From Ectothiorhodospiraceae bacterium (lineage in GTDB: Bacteria > Pseudomonadota > Gammaproteobacteria > Nitrococcales > Aquisalimonadaceae), in the NCBI GenBank assembly GCA_007134055.1, contig SLLM01000247.1:1-44295 (forward strand): a DNA stretch of 44,295 nt. The letters are read 5' to 3'. Below the pieces are notes generated by a model. It was not told the DNA's origin. It was given only the letters and a program-made list of their open reading frames with translations, and made no database searches. Within the stretch, counting starts at the first letter, position 1. The number at the start of each line of letters is the position of its first letter. Of this stretch, positions 27,694 to 36,993 are shown piece after piece. The position numbers and the translations under genes were made by a program.

Positions 27694-28701
27694 TCAGCCG
27701 CCAGTCACGCTCATGTGGCGAAAGATCACCGGTTTCACGTCAATGTTGAAATCGTGCCCCCGGGGTTTGATCTCCATGGAGTTCACGATTGTCTCGCGGA
27801 GACGCTCCATGTCGCCGGGGTGACTGCGCATCACGCGCTTGAGGTCCATCGAGTGTTCCTGCCCCAGGCATAGCAGCAGCTGGCCTTCCGTGGTTACCCG
27901 GACGCGATTGCAGCTCTCGCAGAAGTTGTGGCTGTGGGGCGAGATGAACCCGACCTTGCTGCCGGAGTCCGCGATCCGGAAATAGCGCGAAGGTCCGCCC
28001 GTGGTCTCCGTGGTGGGCAGCAGCCGGTAGCGGGTTTCGATCCGTTCCCGGACCTCGTCGGAGGACATGTAGGATTCGGCCCGGTCATGCTCGATCTCGC
28101 CCAGTGGCATTTCCTCGATGAAACTGATGTCCATGTTCCGTCGGCGGACAAAATCAACCAGGTCGAGTATCTCGTCGTCGTTGCGGTTGTGCATGGCCAC
28201 GGTGTTGATCTTGATCCGCTCGAAGCCGGCGGCGAGCGCGGCGTCGATGCCCCGCAGCACCTTGTCGAGTTCCCCGACCCGGGTAATGCGCCGGAACCGC
28301 TCCGGATCGAGGCTGTCCAGGCTGATATTGATACGGCGCACGCCGGCATCCCGCAGCGGCCGTGCCAGTTTCTGCAGCTGCGAACCGTTGGTGGTCAGCG
28401 TCAGTTCCTCGAGTTCCGGGAGCCGGCCCAGCTCCCGGAACAGCCAGATCACGTTCTTCCGCACCAGCGGTTCGCCGCCGGTAATCCGGATCCGCGTCAC
28501 TCCGAGTTCGGTGAATGCACGCCCCAGGGTGGCCATTTCCTCCAGCGTTAACAGCTGGGCGCGCGGGAGGAACGTCATGTCCTCGCTCATGCAGTAGACG
28601 CAGCGGAAATCACAACGATCGGTGACGGACATGCGGACGTAGGTAACATGCCGACCGAACCGATCCACGAGTTTCGGGGTGTCCGGCTGATTGGTGTGCA
28701 T
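27694..28701 (-). CDS. moaA: GTP 3',8-cyclase MoaA
   Basis: [37 protein letters not shown]...[12 protein letters not shown]...[21 protein letters not shown]...MSVTGG. Confidence 0.96.
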   Translation of the reverse strand: MHTNQPDTPKLVDRFGRHVTYVRMSVTDRCDFRCVYCMSEDMTFLPRAQLLTLEEMATLGRAFTELGVTRIRITGGEPLVRKNVIWLFRELGRLPELEELTLTTNGSQLQKLARPLRDAGVRRINISLDSLDPERFRRITRVGELDKVLRGIDAALAAGFERIKINTVAMHNRNDDEILDLVDFVRRRNMDISFIEEMPLGEIEHDRAESYMSSDEVRERIETRYRLLPTTETTGGPSRYFRIADSGSKVGFISPHSHNFCESCNRVRVTTEGQLLLCLGQEHSMDLKRVMRSHPGDMERLRETIVNSMEIKPRGHDFNIDVKPVIFRHMSVTGG

Positions 28702-28777
28702 TCAGTGCCTCGACTTGATCGTTGTGCGGGGCTTCCCGGCGGCGCCCCGGGTCTTCGCAGATGTACGCAATATTCAT

Positions 28778-28827
28778 GCCTCTCCGTAGGCTCGGGAAAC
28801 TCCCCGTGGTTACGGGGAATCCGGAGT
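28778..28827 (-). promoter_or_regulatory. Structured leader upstream of moaA; candidate Moco/Tuco riboswitch or attenuator
   Basis: Minus strand ACTCCGGATTCCCCGTAACCACGGGGAGTTTCCCGAGCCTACGGAGAGGC: 7-bp stem TCCCCGT/ACGGGGA (plus-strand notation) plus alternative CTCCG/CGGAG versus GCCT/AGGC pairings. Confidence 0.35.
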
Positions 28828-29108
28828 GAATGCCGGAATTTGTGCGCAGCAGCATGGTTCATTCTGCCGCGGTTTCTCCTGACGTGGTGCAAATCGACTC
28901 ACGTTCAACGGTTTCGAACTCGTTCCCTTCCGGAAACCTGCCTTCGATAAGCGATGCGCCTTGTCCCCTGCAACGCAGACCCTGTGGGGGGTCGCCTCCT
29001 TCGCCTGCGGTTTGCCGTCGCTGCACGCTCCGTGGCCGCTCATTGTGGCATAGGGATTGCTTTGCTTCACCGTGCGAACGTGTGCGGGGCGGGAGGCCGC
29101 AGTGGTGC

Positions 29109-29669
29109 ATGGCAGAGAGTGACGACGCGACTGTCGAATGGTCTGGGCTGTCCGAGCTGCCCGTGTCCGTGGTCGTGGGGGCGCCGTCGGGCGAAGCCCG
29201 TCAGGACCAGCGTAACTGGCGGATCATGGGCGTCGTCGCCGGGGATCGGTTCGCCTCCCGCGCACTGGAGCGGGTACAGATGCGGTCGGGCCCGGACGGT
29301 GACCTGTTCCTGTGGCGCGGACACCGCCTGCGGCTGTCGAAAGGCCTCGCGGAGGACTATGCGCTGAATCTGGCGGATCCGGTGCCGGTTATCTATGTGG
29401 TGGTCCAGTGGGATCCTGACCGGGGTCTTGTGCCGCTGGAGCTGACGGCCAGCCTCGGAGAAGCGCAGAACATGGATGCCACCGATCTGCGGGCCGTTGA
29501 CGAATCGGTGCGAACGACGCCGATGCCGGCAGAGGTTGGCCGCTGGCTGGACGCCTTCACCCGGGAGCACTACGTGCCCCGGAAGAGGAAGAAGCGGGGC
29601 AAGCGGCGAAGCAGGGCCATTTATGATGCCGAGGTCGGTGACTGGGCGGGGGATGACGGTGAGCAGTGA
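29109..29669 (+). CDS. DUF3305 protein of formate dehydrogenase locus
   Basis: LPVSVVVGAPSGEARQDQRNWRIMGVVAGD...VPVIYVVVQWDPDRGLVPLELTASLGEAQNM; position at head of FDH operon. Confidence 0.75.
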   Translation: MAESDDATVEWSGLSELPVSVVVGAPSGEARQDQRNWRIMGVVAGDRFASRALERVQMRSGPDGDLFLWRGHRLRLSKGLAEDYALNLADPVPVIYVVVQWDPDRGLVPLELTASLGEAQNMDATDLRAVDESVRTTPMPAEVGRWLDAFTREHYVPRKRKKRGKRRSRAIYDAEVGDWAGDDGEQ

Positions 29670-30306
29670 CATGCGGAGAACGAAACCCGAGGTCGGCGGG
29701 ACGCGACTGGAAGATCAGGATTTCCTTACCCGCTGGTCCCGGCGCAAGCAGGCGCTGCGCCAGGGGGAGGAGCTGCCCGACGCGCCGGTGCCGGCGGACC
29801 GTGGGGCAGCGTCCGCCGAAGCGACACAGTCGCAGGAGGCCGAGCAGGTCCGGATCGATCCACGAACCGGGAAACCGTATGATGAGTTGACCGATGACGA
29901 TATGCCCGATCCGGACTCGCTGAGCGCGGATTCCGACGTCAGCATGTTCATGGCGAAGAATATCTCGCCGGCGTTGCGCATGAAGGCGCTGACCCGGATC
30001 TTCCGCACGGCGAAGTTCAACAAGGTGTGCCTGTGTGCGGAGTACGCGGAGGATTACACCAGCTTCACCCCCCTCGGCGACATCGTTCCCCATGACCTCA
30101 AGGCGGCGATCGTACGCGAGGCGGAGAAACTGCGCGCGCACCTCAAGGAGCGCGGGCTGGAGATCTCCGATGAGGATGCCAGGGCACGGATTGCGGCGGA
30201 ATCCCGTGGCGAGAAGCTTCCGGACGTGGAGTCGCTGGCGCGGCGGACCCGGGATCACGAAGTCGAGCAGGCGCAAGCAGAACGGCCGGACCGGTTGCAG
30301 AGCTGA
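29653..30306 (+). CDS. DUF3306 protein of formate dehydrogenase locus
   Basis: DFLTRWSRRKQALRQGE...DVSMFMAKNISPALRMKALTRIFRTAKFNKVCLCAEYAEDYTSFTPLGDIVPHDLK; start at 29653 or 29671. Confidence 0.8.
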   Translation: MTVSSDMRRTKPEVGGTRLEDQDFLTRWSRRKQALRQGEELPDAPVPADRGAASAEATQSQEAEQVRIDPRTGKPYDELTDDDMPDPDSLSADSDVSMFMAKNISPALRMKALTRIFRTAKFNKVCLCAEYAEDYTSFTPLGDIVPHDLKAAIVREAEKLRAHLKERGLEISDEDARARIAAESRGEKLPDVESLARRTRDHEVEQAQAERPDRLQS

Positions 30307-30504
30307 TGGTGGTGGGACGAAATGACGCAACGAGCGGACGGATTCGGCCAATTGCTGATCTGTTCTCCGTTCTGGTTTGTTTTTTCTGGCCCCTGAATTG
30401 CAACATCGTGCTCAAGGTTCTGTGTTCTGAACAAGGGAGTCCATGTGGCGTGTTTCGGTTTTCCCCGGGGATGACCCCGATGAATCCAGGGTGTGCGGAC
30501 TGAC

Positions 30505-32232
30505 ATGGCTGATCTCCTGTCCCTCTACTCCGGAATGCGTTTTCCCGATGAAGGCGGGTATGGAGCGGCGCGCGAGGCGGCGCTGCAGGCGGCCCATGCC
30601 GTGGATGTCGAGGCCACTTCGCTGGTGGGCTACCGCTCGGCAGGCTACCTGGTGGTCATCGGGTCGGAACTGGATGCCCTGGAATGCGCCGATATCCTGC
30701 GCCCCCACCTGCATTGCACCGTGATCATCACGGCATCGCATGGTGGGACGCTGTCGGAGGAAGCGCAGCAGGCACGTGACGACACCGCCCGGGTGCTGGT
30801 GCTCCGTGGTGAGCCGGGCACGATCAGTGGCCATCTCGGCCGCTTTTCCGTGGGCCTTCGCACCGCCCAGGGCGAGGAGCTGATGCCGGCGGAGTACACC
30901 CGTCATGACCATCCCTACTTCGACCTGGTGCTGGATCTGCGCCGCGAGCCGGGCGTTCGCGTCGAGGTGCCGCCGTTCGGCTACTACGCACCGGCCGGGG
31001 ATGGGGAGCGCCTGGCCCGGATGCTCGAAGAAATCCCGGAGATGACCGGAGAGTTCGAGAAACCCCGCTTCTACAACTACAACCCGGACATCTGCGCCCA
31101 CGGCGACAGGGGCCTGACCGGTTGTACCCGGTGTCTGGACGCCTGTCCCACCGGAGCGATCAGCTCCCTGGGCGATACCGTGGAGGTGGATCCCTATCTT
31201 TGCCAGGGGGCCGGGACCTGTGCCAGCGTCTGTCCAACGGGGGCCATGATCTATGCCTATCCGGGGCCGAAGGATCAGATCGCCCGGCTGAAGGCCATGC
31301 TGGGCGCCTTCCGCGAGGCCGGAGGCGAGGCGCCGATGGTGGTCTTCCACGACGAGGAGGCCGGAGTGGAACGGCTGGAGCGGCTTGCCGGTGACATGCC
31401 CGCACGGGCATTGCCGGTACGGGTTGCCGAGATCGGTGCCGTGGGCATGGACGTATGGCTCTCGGCGCTTGCCTACGGCGCCGCTGAAGTCGTGCTGCTG
31501 GACACCGATGCGGTGCCCGTAACCGTGCGGCGTGCCATGCAGGCGCAGCTGAGTTACACGAGACCGTTGCTGGAGGCGATGGGCTACGATCCCGGTTCCC
31601 TGGTCTGGCTGGGGGCGGACGACGGTGCGCCACCCCCGGGCCCGGAAGCGGCAACGGCACGGACCGTGCCGCCAGCGGGCTTCGACACCTTCAACGAGAA
31701 GCGCGGCACCCTGCGGCTGGCGCTGGACCACCTTTTCGAGCACGGGGCCAGGCAGCCGGCGGAAACGTCGCTGCCCCGGGGGGCACCGTTCGGCCAGGTT
31801 CTGGTCAACGAGGATACCTGCACCCTGTGCATGGCCTGTCCGCAGGTTTGCCCGACCCGTGCGCTGACCGATGCGGGCGACAAGCCGCAACTGAATTTCA
31901 CCGAGGACCTGTGCGTCCAGTGCGGTCTGTGCCAGACAGCCTGCCCGGAGGATGCCATCCGGCTGCAGCCGCGATTCCTGTTCGACTGGGAGGAGCGGCG
32001 TCGTACCCGGGTGCTCAACGAAGAGGAGCCGTTCCGGTGTATCAGCTGCGGCAAACCGTTTGCCACGCCCAGCGTGATCGACCGGATGACTGAGCGTCTG
32101 GGTGACCACCACATGTTCCAGTCGGAGGATGCGCTGAGGCGACTGAAGATGTGCGGGGATTGCCGCGTGGTGGACATGTTCAAGGACGATGTCGAGGCCG
32201 GTTCCAAACCCAAGTGGTACGGACCGCAATGA
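30505..32232 (+). CDS. Polyferredoxin-like 4Fe-4S protein of formate dehydrogenase locus
   Basis: Four ferredoxin motifs: CTRCLDACPTGAI, CQGAGTCASVCPTGA, CTLCMACPQVCPTRAL, CVQCGLCQTACPEDAI; further Cys pairs CISC and CGDC. Confidence 0.88.
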   Translation: MADLLSLYSGMRFPDEGGYGAAREAALQAAHAVDVEATSLVGYRSAGYLVVIGSELDALECADILRPHLHCTVIITASHGGTLSEEAQQARDDTARVLVLRGEPGTISGHLGRFSVGLRTAQGEELMPAEYTRHDHPYFDLVLDLRREPGVRVEVPPFGYYAPAGDGERLARMLEEIPEMTGEFEKPRFYNYNPDICAHGDRGLTGCTRCLDACPTGAISSLGDTVEVDPYLCQGAGTCASVCPTGAMIYAYPGPKDQIARLKAMLGAFREAGGEAPMVVFHDEEAGVERLERLAGDMPARALPVRVAEIGAVGMDVWLSALAYGAAEVVLLDTDAVPVTVRRAMQAQLSYTRPLLEAMGYDPGSLVWLGADDGAPPPGPEAATARTVPPAGFDTFNEKRGTLRLALDHLFEHGARQPAETSLPRGAPFGQVLVNEDTCTLCMACPQVCPTRALTDAGDKPQLNFTEDLCVQCGLCQTACPEDAIRLQPRFLFDWEERRRTRVLNEEEPFRCISCGKPFATPSVIDRMTERLGDHHMFQSEDALRRLKMCGDCRVVDMFKDDVEAGSKPKWYGPQ

Positions 32233-32242
32233 GGAGGGGTCG

Positions 32243-32863
32243 ATGAGCGGAGGCGATTCGGTGACGGTTCCGGCTGCTCCTTCCCGGGAGAACGAGCTGC
32301 GGGCGGGGACCTGGAACCTGCTCGGTAACCTGCTCGCCGGCCCGCCCGCCAGCGAGGTGCTGGAACTGCTCAGCGGGATACGGGACCCGGCGTCGGAACG
32401 CGAGCGGGACGAGATCGCCAGCGCCTGGGCGACACTGCGGATTGCCGCACAACGGGCTGTTCCCACTGCGCTGGAGCAGGAGTACCAGGATGTATTCATC
32501 GGTGTGGGCGGGGGCGAGATTACCCCCTATGCTTCCTGGTACGAGACTGGTTCGCTGCTGGAACGTCCCCTGATCGAACTGCGCCAGGATCTGCAGTTGA
32601 TCGGAATCGAGCGCCAGGCCGGTGTGACGGAGCCGGAAGACCACGCCGCCGCGATCTGCGAAGTCATGTCCGTGGTCATCAATGATCCCGACATCGGCCT
32701 GGACTGGGAGAAGCAGTTTTTCGAGCGCCATATCCATCCGTGGATGGGTCGCCTGTTCCGCGACCTGCAGCAGGCGCCGTCGGCCGGCTTCTACAAGGCT
32801 GTCGGCAGCCTGGGCGAAGCATTCGTTCGCCTGGAGCAGCGCTACTTTTCAATGCCGGCCTGA
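32243..32863 (+). CDS. TorD/DmsD-family chaperone
   Basis: LRAGTWNLLGNLLAGPP...EYQDVFIGVGGGEITPYASWYETGSLLERPLIELRQDL...EDHAAAICEVMSVVI. Confidence 0.9.
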   Translation: MSGGDSVTVPAAPSRENELRAGTWNLLGNLLAGPPASEVLELLSGIRDPASERERDEIASAWATLRIAAQRAVPTALEQEYQDVFIGVGGGEITPYASWYETGSLLERPLIELRQDLQLIGIERQAGVTEPEDHAAAICEVMSVVINDPDIGLDWEKQFFERHIHPWMGRLFRDLQQAPSAGFYKAVGSLGEAFVRLEQRYFSMPA

Positions 32864-32952
32864 GGGAGACGGGCCGGCCAGATTGATGCAGGGAGTCTTC
32901 TGGAGAGGGTTATGGAGAGTTGCGTAACGACCATGGTGAGGAGGAGCCAGCG

Positions 32953-33162
32953 ATGAAAGAACAGGACAGGACGGGAGGTGAATCCCGGCGCACGTTCCTG
33001 AAGACCATGGCCGCCACCGGTGGCGCAGTCGCCGTGACGGCCGGAATGGGGACCACGGTAGCCTCCGCCCGCGAGGAAACCTCTTCGGAGGTTGCCAGCG
33101 AGAAGCGCGGCTATCACGAGACACAGCATATTCGGGACTATTACGCGCGAGCGGGTATCTGA
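32953..33162 (+). CDS. Small Tat-signal protein of formate dehydrogenase locus
   Basis: MKEQDRTGGESRRTFLKTMAATGGAVAVTAGMGTTVASAREETSSEVASEKRGYHETQHIRDYYARAGI. Confidence 0.85.
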   Translation: MKEQDRTGGESRRTFLKTMAATGGAVAVTAGMGTTVASAREETSSEVASEKRGYHETQHIRDYYARAGI

Positions 33163-33214
33163 GCGCTGCCGGCAGGCGTAGCTCGGTGTCCGTTGTCCGT
33201 GGAGGAGGTTCACC

Positions 33215-36094
33215 ATGAAACTGATGAAGAAGAGTGCTGCGGCGTCTGGTATCTCGGCGCCCGGCCTGCTGGGGAAGGCGATCGGCCGACGCACCTTCCT
33301 GCAGGGCTCCGGCCTTGCGGTTGGCGGGGCCGTGGTCGCGGGCTCGCTGCCGCTGACCATGGTCAGGAAGGCGAAGGCCGCGCCGCGCGTTGCGCCGGAC
33401 TCGGAGATTCAGCGGGTCAAGACTATCTGTGGCCACTGCTCCGTAGGATGCAGCACCATAGCCGAGGTTCACAACGGGATTTGGATCGGGCAGGAGCCCG
33501 CTTTCGACAGCCCCATCAACCTGGGGGCGCATTGCGCCAAGGGTGCGGCACTGAGGAACCACGGCCACAGCCAGCGGCGTATCAAGTACCCCATGAAACT
33601 GGTGGACGGTCGCTGGCAGCGGATCAGCTGGGAACAGGCCATCGACGAGATCGGCGACAAGCTCCTGGAGATCCGCGAAGAGTCCGGGCCGGACTCCTTG
33701 TGGTTCGCCGGTTCGTCCAAGGCGAACAACGAGGGTGCCTACCTGCAACGCAAGTTCGCTGCCTTCTGGGGGTCGAACAACTGCGACCACCAGGCGCGCA
33801 TCTGCCACTCCACTACGGTGGCCGGTGTGGCGAATACCTGGGGGTACGGCGCCCAGACCAACTCCTACAATGACATCAACAAGTCCGAGTGCATCGTGAT
33901 GTGCGGCTCCAACGCCGCCGAAGCGCACCCCGTGGCCATGCAGATGATCCTGCGCTCGAAGGAGAACGGGGCCAAGCTGATCGTCATGGATCCACGCTTC
34001 ACCCGTACCGCGGCGCATGCCGACACCTATGTCCGCTTCCGCTCCGGTACCGACGTGCCGTTGCTCTGGGGCATCCTCTGGCATGTCTTCGAGAACGGCT
34101 GGGAAGATACCGAGTACCTGCGACAGCGGGTGTTCGGCATGGACCGGGTACGTGAAGAGGTCGCCAAGTGGACCCCGGACGAGGTCGAGCGGGTCACCGG
34201 TGTCGGTGAGGAAGCCCTCTACGATGTGGCCCGGACCATGGCGGAGAACCGCCCCGGCACGTTCGTGTGGTGCATGGGCGGCACCCAGCACACCATCGGC
34301 AGCAACTATGTCCGGGCCTACAACTGCCTGCAGCTGGCGCTCGGCAATATCGGTGTCGAGGGTGGTGGTGCCAACATCTTCCGCGGACATGACAACGTTC
34401 AGGGTGCCACGGATATCGGCCCGAATCCGGACAACCTGCCGGGTTACTACCCGATCTCGGAAGCCGGCTGGCAGCACTGGTGCCGGGTCTGGGACGTGGA
34501 CTACGAGTGGCTGGAGCAGCGCTTTGACCAGGCCGAGTACGACGACGGTCGCGGCGGCACCGTGAAGAACATGAATGCCGGCGGCATCACCGTCTCCCGC
34601 TGGATCGACGGGGTGCTGGAGGACAGTGACAACATCGCCCAGAGGGACAACATCCGGGCGGCCATCTTCTGGGGCCATGCGCCCAACTCCCAGTCCCGGG
34701 GTCCCGAAATGAAACGGGCCTTCGAGATGCTGGACCTGCTGGTGATTGCCGATCCGTATCCCACCGTGAGCGCGGTGCTGCATGACCGGAAGAACAACAC
34801 CTACCTTCTTCCCGCGGCCACGCAGTACGAGCAGGCGGGTTCGGTGACCGCCTCCAACCGCTCCATCCAGTGGCGGGAGAAAGTGATCGACCCGCTTTAC
34901 GAGCACAAGAGCGACGGCGAGATCGCCTACCGGCTCGCCAGCAAGCTCGGCTTCGCCGACCAGATGTTCAAGCACATCGAGGTGCGGGACAACGTGCCGG
35001 TTCCGGAGAGTATCCTCCGCGAAGTCAATCGGGGTGCGTGGTCCATCGGCTACACGGGGCAGAGTCCGGAGCGGCTCAAGGAGCACATGGCCAACCAGCG
35101 TCATTTCGACGTGGTGAGCCTGAAGGCGGAGGGCGGTCCGCTGGATGGCGAGACCTACTGCCTGCCCTGGCCCTGCTACGGCACTCCGGAGCTGAAGCAT
35201 CCCGGCACCCACGTTCTCTATGACACCAGCAAGCACGTCATGGAGGGTGGTGGTAACTTCCGCGCCAACTTCGGCACGGAGTACGAAGGCGAGAACCTCC
35301 TGGCGGAGGATTCGTACCCGGTCGGGGCGGAAATCCAGGGCGGCCATCCACAGTTCGACTCCGAGCTTCTCAAGCAGCTTGGCTGGTGGGATGAGCTGAC
35401 GGACGAGGAGAAGGAAATGGCCGAAGGCCGGGCCTGGACCACCGACCTCTCCGGCGGCATCATCCGGGTCGCCATGAAGCACGGCAACCACCCGTTCGGC
35501 AACGCGAAGGCGCGTGCCTACGTGTGGAACTTCCCGGATCCGGTCCCCGTGCACCGTGAACCGCTCTACACGCCGCGCTACGACCTGGTCGAGGACTACC
35601 CGACCTACGAGGACCGCGCCGTGTTCTACCGGCTACCCACCCGCTGGGAGTCGGTGCAGGCCCGGGACTACAGTCGTGAGTTCCCGCTCATTCATACCTC
35701 CGGCCGACTGGTCGAGTATGAAGGCGGCGGCGAGGAAACCCGCTCCAACCCCTGGCTGGCCGAGCTCAAGCAGGACATGTTCGTCGAGATCAATCCTGCG
35801 GATGCCAACGACGCCGGCGTGCGGGACGGCCAGACGGTCTGGCTGGAAGGCCCCGAAGGCGGCCGGATACGCATCAAGGCCCTGGTCACGAATCGCGTCG
35901 GTCGCGGAACAGTATTCACGCCGTTCCACTTCGGCGGCCACTTCCAGGGCGAGGACCTGCTCAGCAAGTATCCGGACGGCGCAGCCCCCTACGTGCGTGG
36001 TGAGTCCACCAACACCGCGACCACGTACGGCTATGACGCGGTAACGATGATGCAGGAAACCAAGACCACGCTCTGTCGGGTCATCCCCGCCTGA
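33215..36094 (+). CDS. fdhA: Formate dehydrogenase catalytic (alpha) subunit, cysteine form
   Basis: Tat motif RRTFLQ; 4Fe-4S ligands CGHCSVGCSTIAEV; NNCDHQARICHSTTVAGVANTWGYGAQTNSYNDI; the position in the active-site CHS motif is TGC (Cys). Confidence 0.95.
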   Translation: MKLMKKSAAASGISAPGLLGKAIGRRTFLQGSGLAVGGAVVAGSLPLTMVRKAKAAPRVAPDSEIQRVKTICGHCSVGCSTIAEVHNGIWIGQEPAFDSPINLGAHCAKGAALRNHGHSQRRIKYPMKLVDGRWQRISWEQAIDEIGDKLLEIREESGPDSLWFAGSSKANNEGAYLQRKFAAFWGSNNCDHQARICHSTTVAGVANTWGYGAQTNSYNDINKSECIVMCGSNAAEAHPVAMQMILRSKENGAKLIVMDPRFTRTAAHADTYVRFRSGTDVPLLWGILWHVFENGWEDTEYLRQRVFGMDRVREEVAKWTPDEVERVTGVGEEALYDVARTMAENRPGTFVWCMGGTQHTIGSNYVRAYNCLQLALGNIGVEGGGANIFRGHDNVQGATDIGPNPDNLPGYYPISEAGWQHWCRVWDVDYEWLEQRFDQAEYDDGRGGTVKNMNAGGITVSRWIDGVLEDSDNIAQRDNIRAAIFWGHAPNSQSRGPEMKRAFEMLDLLVIADPYPTVSAVLHDRKNNTYLLPAATQYEQAGSVTASNRSIQWREKVIDPLYEHKSDGEIAYRLASKLGFADQMFKHIEVRDNVPVPESILREVNRGAWSIGYTGQSPERLKEHMANQRHFDVVSLKAEGGPLDGETYCLPWPCYGTPELKHPGTHVLYDTSKHVMEGGGNFRANFGTEYEGENLLAEDSYPVGAEIQGGHPQFDSELLKQLGWWDELTDEEKEMAEGRAWTTDLSGGIIRVAMKHGNHPFGNAKARAYVWNFPDPVPVHREPLYTPRYDLVEDYPTYEDRAVFYRLPTRWESVQARDYSREFPLIHTSGRLVEYEGGGEETRSNPWLAELKQDMFVEINPADANDAGVRDGQTVWLEGPEGGRIRIKALVTNRVGRGTVFTPFHFGGHFQGEDLLSKYPDGAAPYVRGESTNTATTYGYDAVTMMQETKTTLCRVIPA

Positions 36095-36118
36095 TAACGC
36101 ATTGAGAGGAGAGCCGTC

Positions 36119-36709
36119 ATGGCGAGAATGAAGTTTCTCTGTGACGCGGAACGCTGCATCGAGTGCCAGGCGTGCGTGACCGCGTGTAAGAACGAGCATG
36201 AAGTGCCCTGGGGCGTCAACCGCCGGCGGGTCATCGTCATGAACGATGGCCGGCCCGGTGAGAAATCCGTCTCCGTCGCCTGCATGCACTGTACCGACGC
36301 ACCCTGTGCCGCGGTCTGTCCGGTGGATTGCTTCTACACCACGGCGGACGGCATCGTGCTCCACGACAAGGACCTCTGTATCGGTTGCGGATACTGCTTC
36401 TATGCCTGCCCCTTCGGGGCACCGCAGTTCCCGCAGCAGACGGCCTTCGGCGTGCGCGGCAAGATGGACAAGTGCACGTTCTGTGCGGGCGGGCCGGAAA
36501 CCGCGGGCTCCCGTGCCGAGTTGATCAAGTACGGCACCAACCGCGTGGCCGAGGGCAAGCTGCCCCTGTGCGCAGAGATGTGCGCGACCAAGGCGTTGCT
36601 GGCTGGTGACGGTGACATTGTCGCCGACATCTACCGGAAACGGGTCATGACCCGTGGTGGACGGCCCCAGACCTGGGGCTGGCAGGCCGCCTACGGGGAG
36701 GACGCCTAG
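36119..36709 (+). CDS. fdhB: Formate dehydrogenase iron-sulfur (beta) subunit
   Basis: CIECQACVTACKNEHEVPWG, CMHCTDAPCAAVCPVDCF, CIGCGYCFYACPFGAPQF. Confidence 0.94.
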   Translation: MARMKFLCDAERCIECQACVTACKNEHEVPWGVNRRRVIVMNDGRPGEKSVSVACMHCTDAPCAAVCPVDCFYTTADGIVLHDKDLCIGCGYCFYACPFGAPQFPQQTAFGVRGKMDKCTFCAGGPETAGSRAELIKYGTNRVAEGKLPLCAEMCATKALLAGDGDIVADIYRKRVMTRGGRPQTWGWQAAYGEDA

Positions 36710-36785
36710 ACACACGGCCGGAGACAGGGCGAGCGCCCTGTCTCCGGCCCGTTCCGGTAGAACAAGATCAGAGAGGAGCGTCAAG

Positions 36786-36977
36786 ATGCCGAATAAAAGC
36801 GTTCTTGCCCTTTGCGGGGCAGGGTGCCTGTTTCTGCTCAGTGCGTGTGGGGACGTCACCATGTACGAGCCGGGTGTGTATAAGGGCAAGCATGATGAAA
36901 CTGCGACCGAAGAGGCGGTGCAGCAGCGTTCGGGCGACCTGCGCGAACGGGCCCAATCCGGCATGACGGACCGCTAG
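36786..36977 (+). CDS. Small predicted lipoprotein within the formate dehydrogenase operon
   Basis: MPNKSVLALCGAGCLFLLSACGDVTMYEPGVYKGKHDETATEEAVQQRSGDLRERAQSGMTDR; lipobox LSAC. Confidence 0.8.
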   Translation: MPNKSVLALCGAGCLFLLSACGDVTMYEPGVYKGKHDETATEEAVQQRSGDLRERAQSGMTDR

Positions 36978-36993
36978 GCGAGGAGACTTCAAT

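Noticed and set aside
28610-28855. Short minus-strand ORF including MNIAYICEDPG upstream of moaA, considered as a leader peptide or glycosyltransferase start
   Set aside because: Overlaps moaA out of frame and shows no sustained protein-like composition; the region is better explained as an untranslated leader.
30412-32499. 695-aa minus-strand ORF opposite the 4Fe-4S protein
   Set aside because: Shadow ORF; plus strand has four intact ferredoxin motifs.
32849-35554. 901-aa minus-strand ORF opposite fdhA
   Set aside because: Antisense shadow ORF in GC-rich DNA; the plus strand encodes a clear FdhA and the minus translation has no recognisable domain.
33215-36094. Possible selenocysteine formate dehydrogenase, suggested by nearby yqeC-like and selO genes
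   Set aside because: The FdhA active-site region reads ARICHSTT with TGC (Cys) and no in-frame TGA; SelO is named for eukaryotic selenoprotein homologues and is not itself a selenium-system marker.
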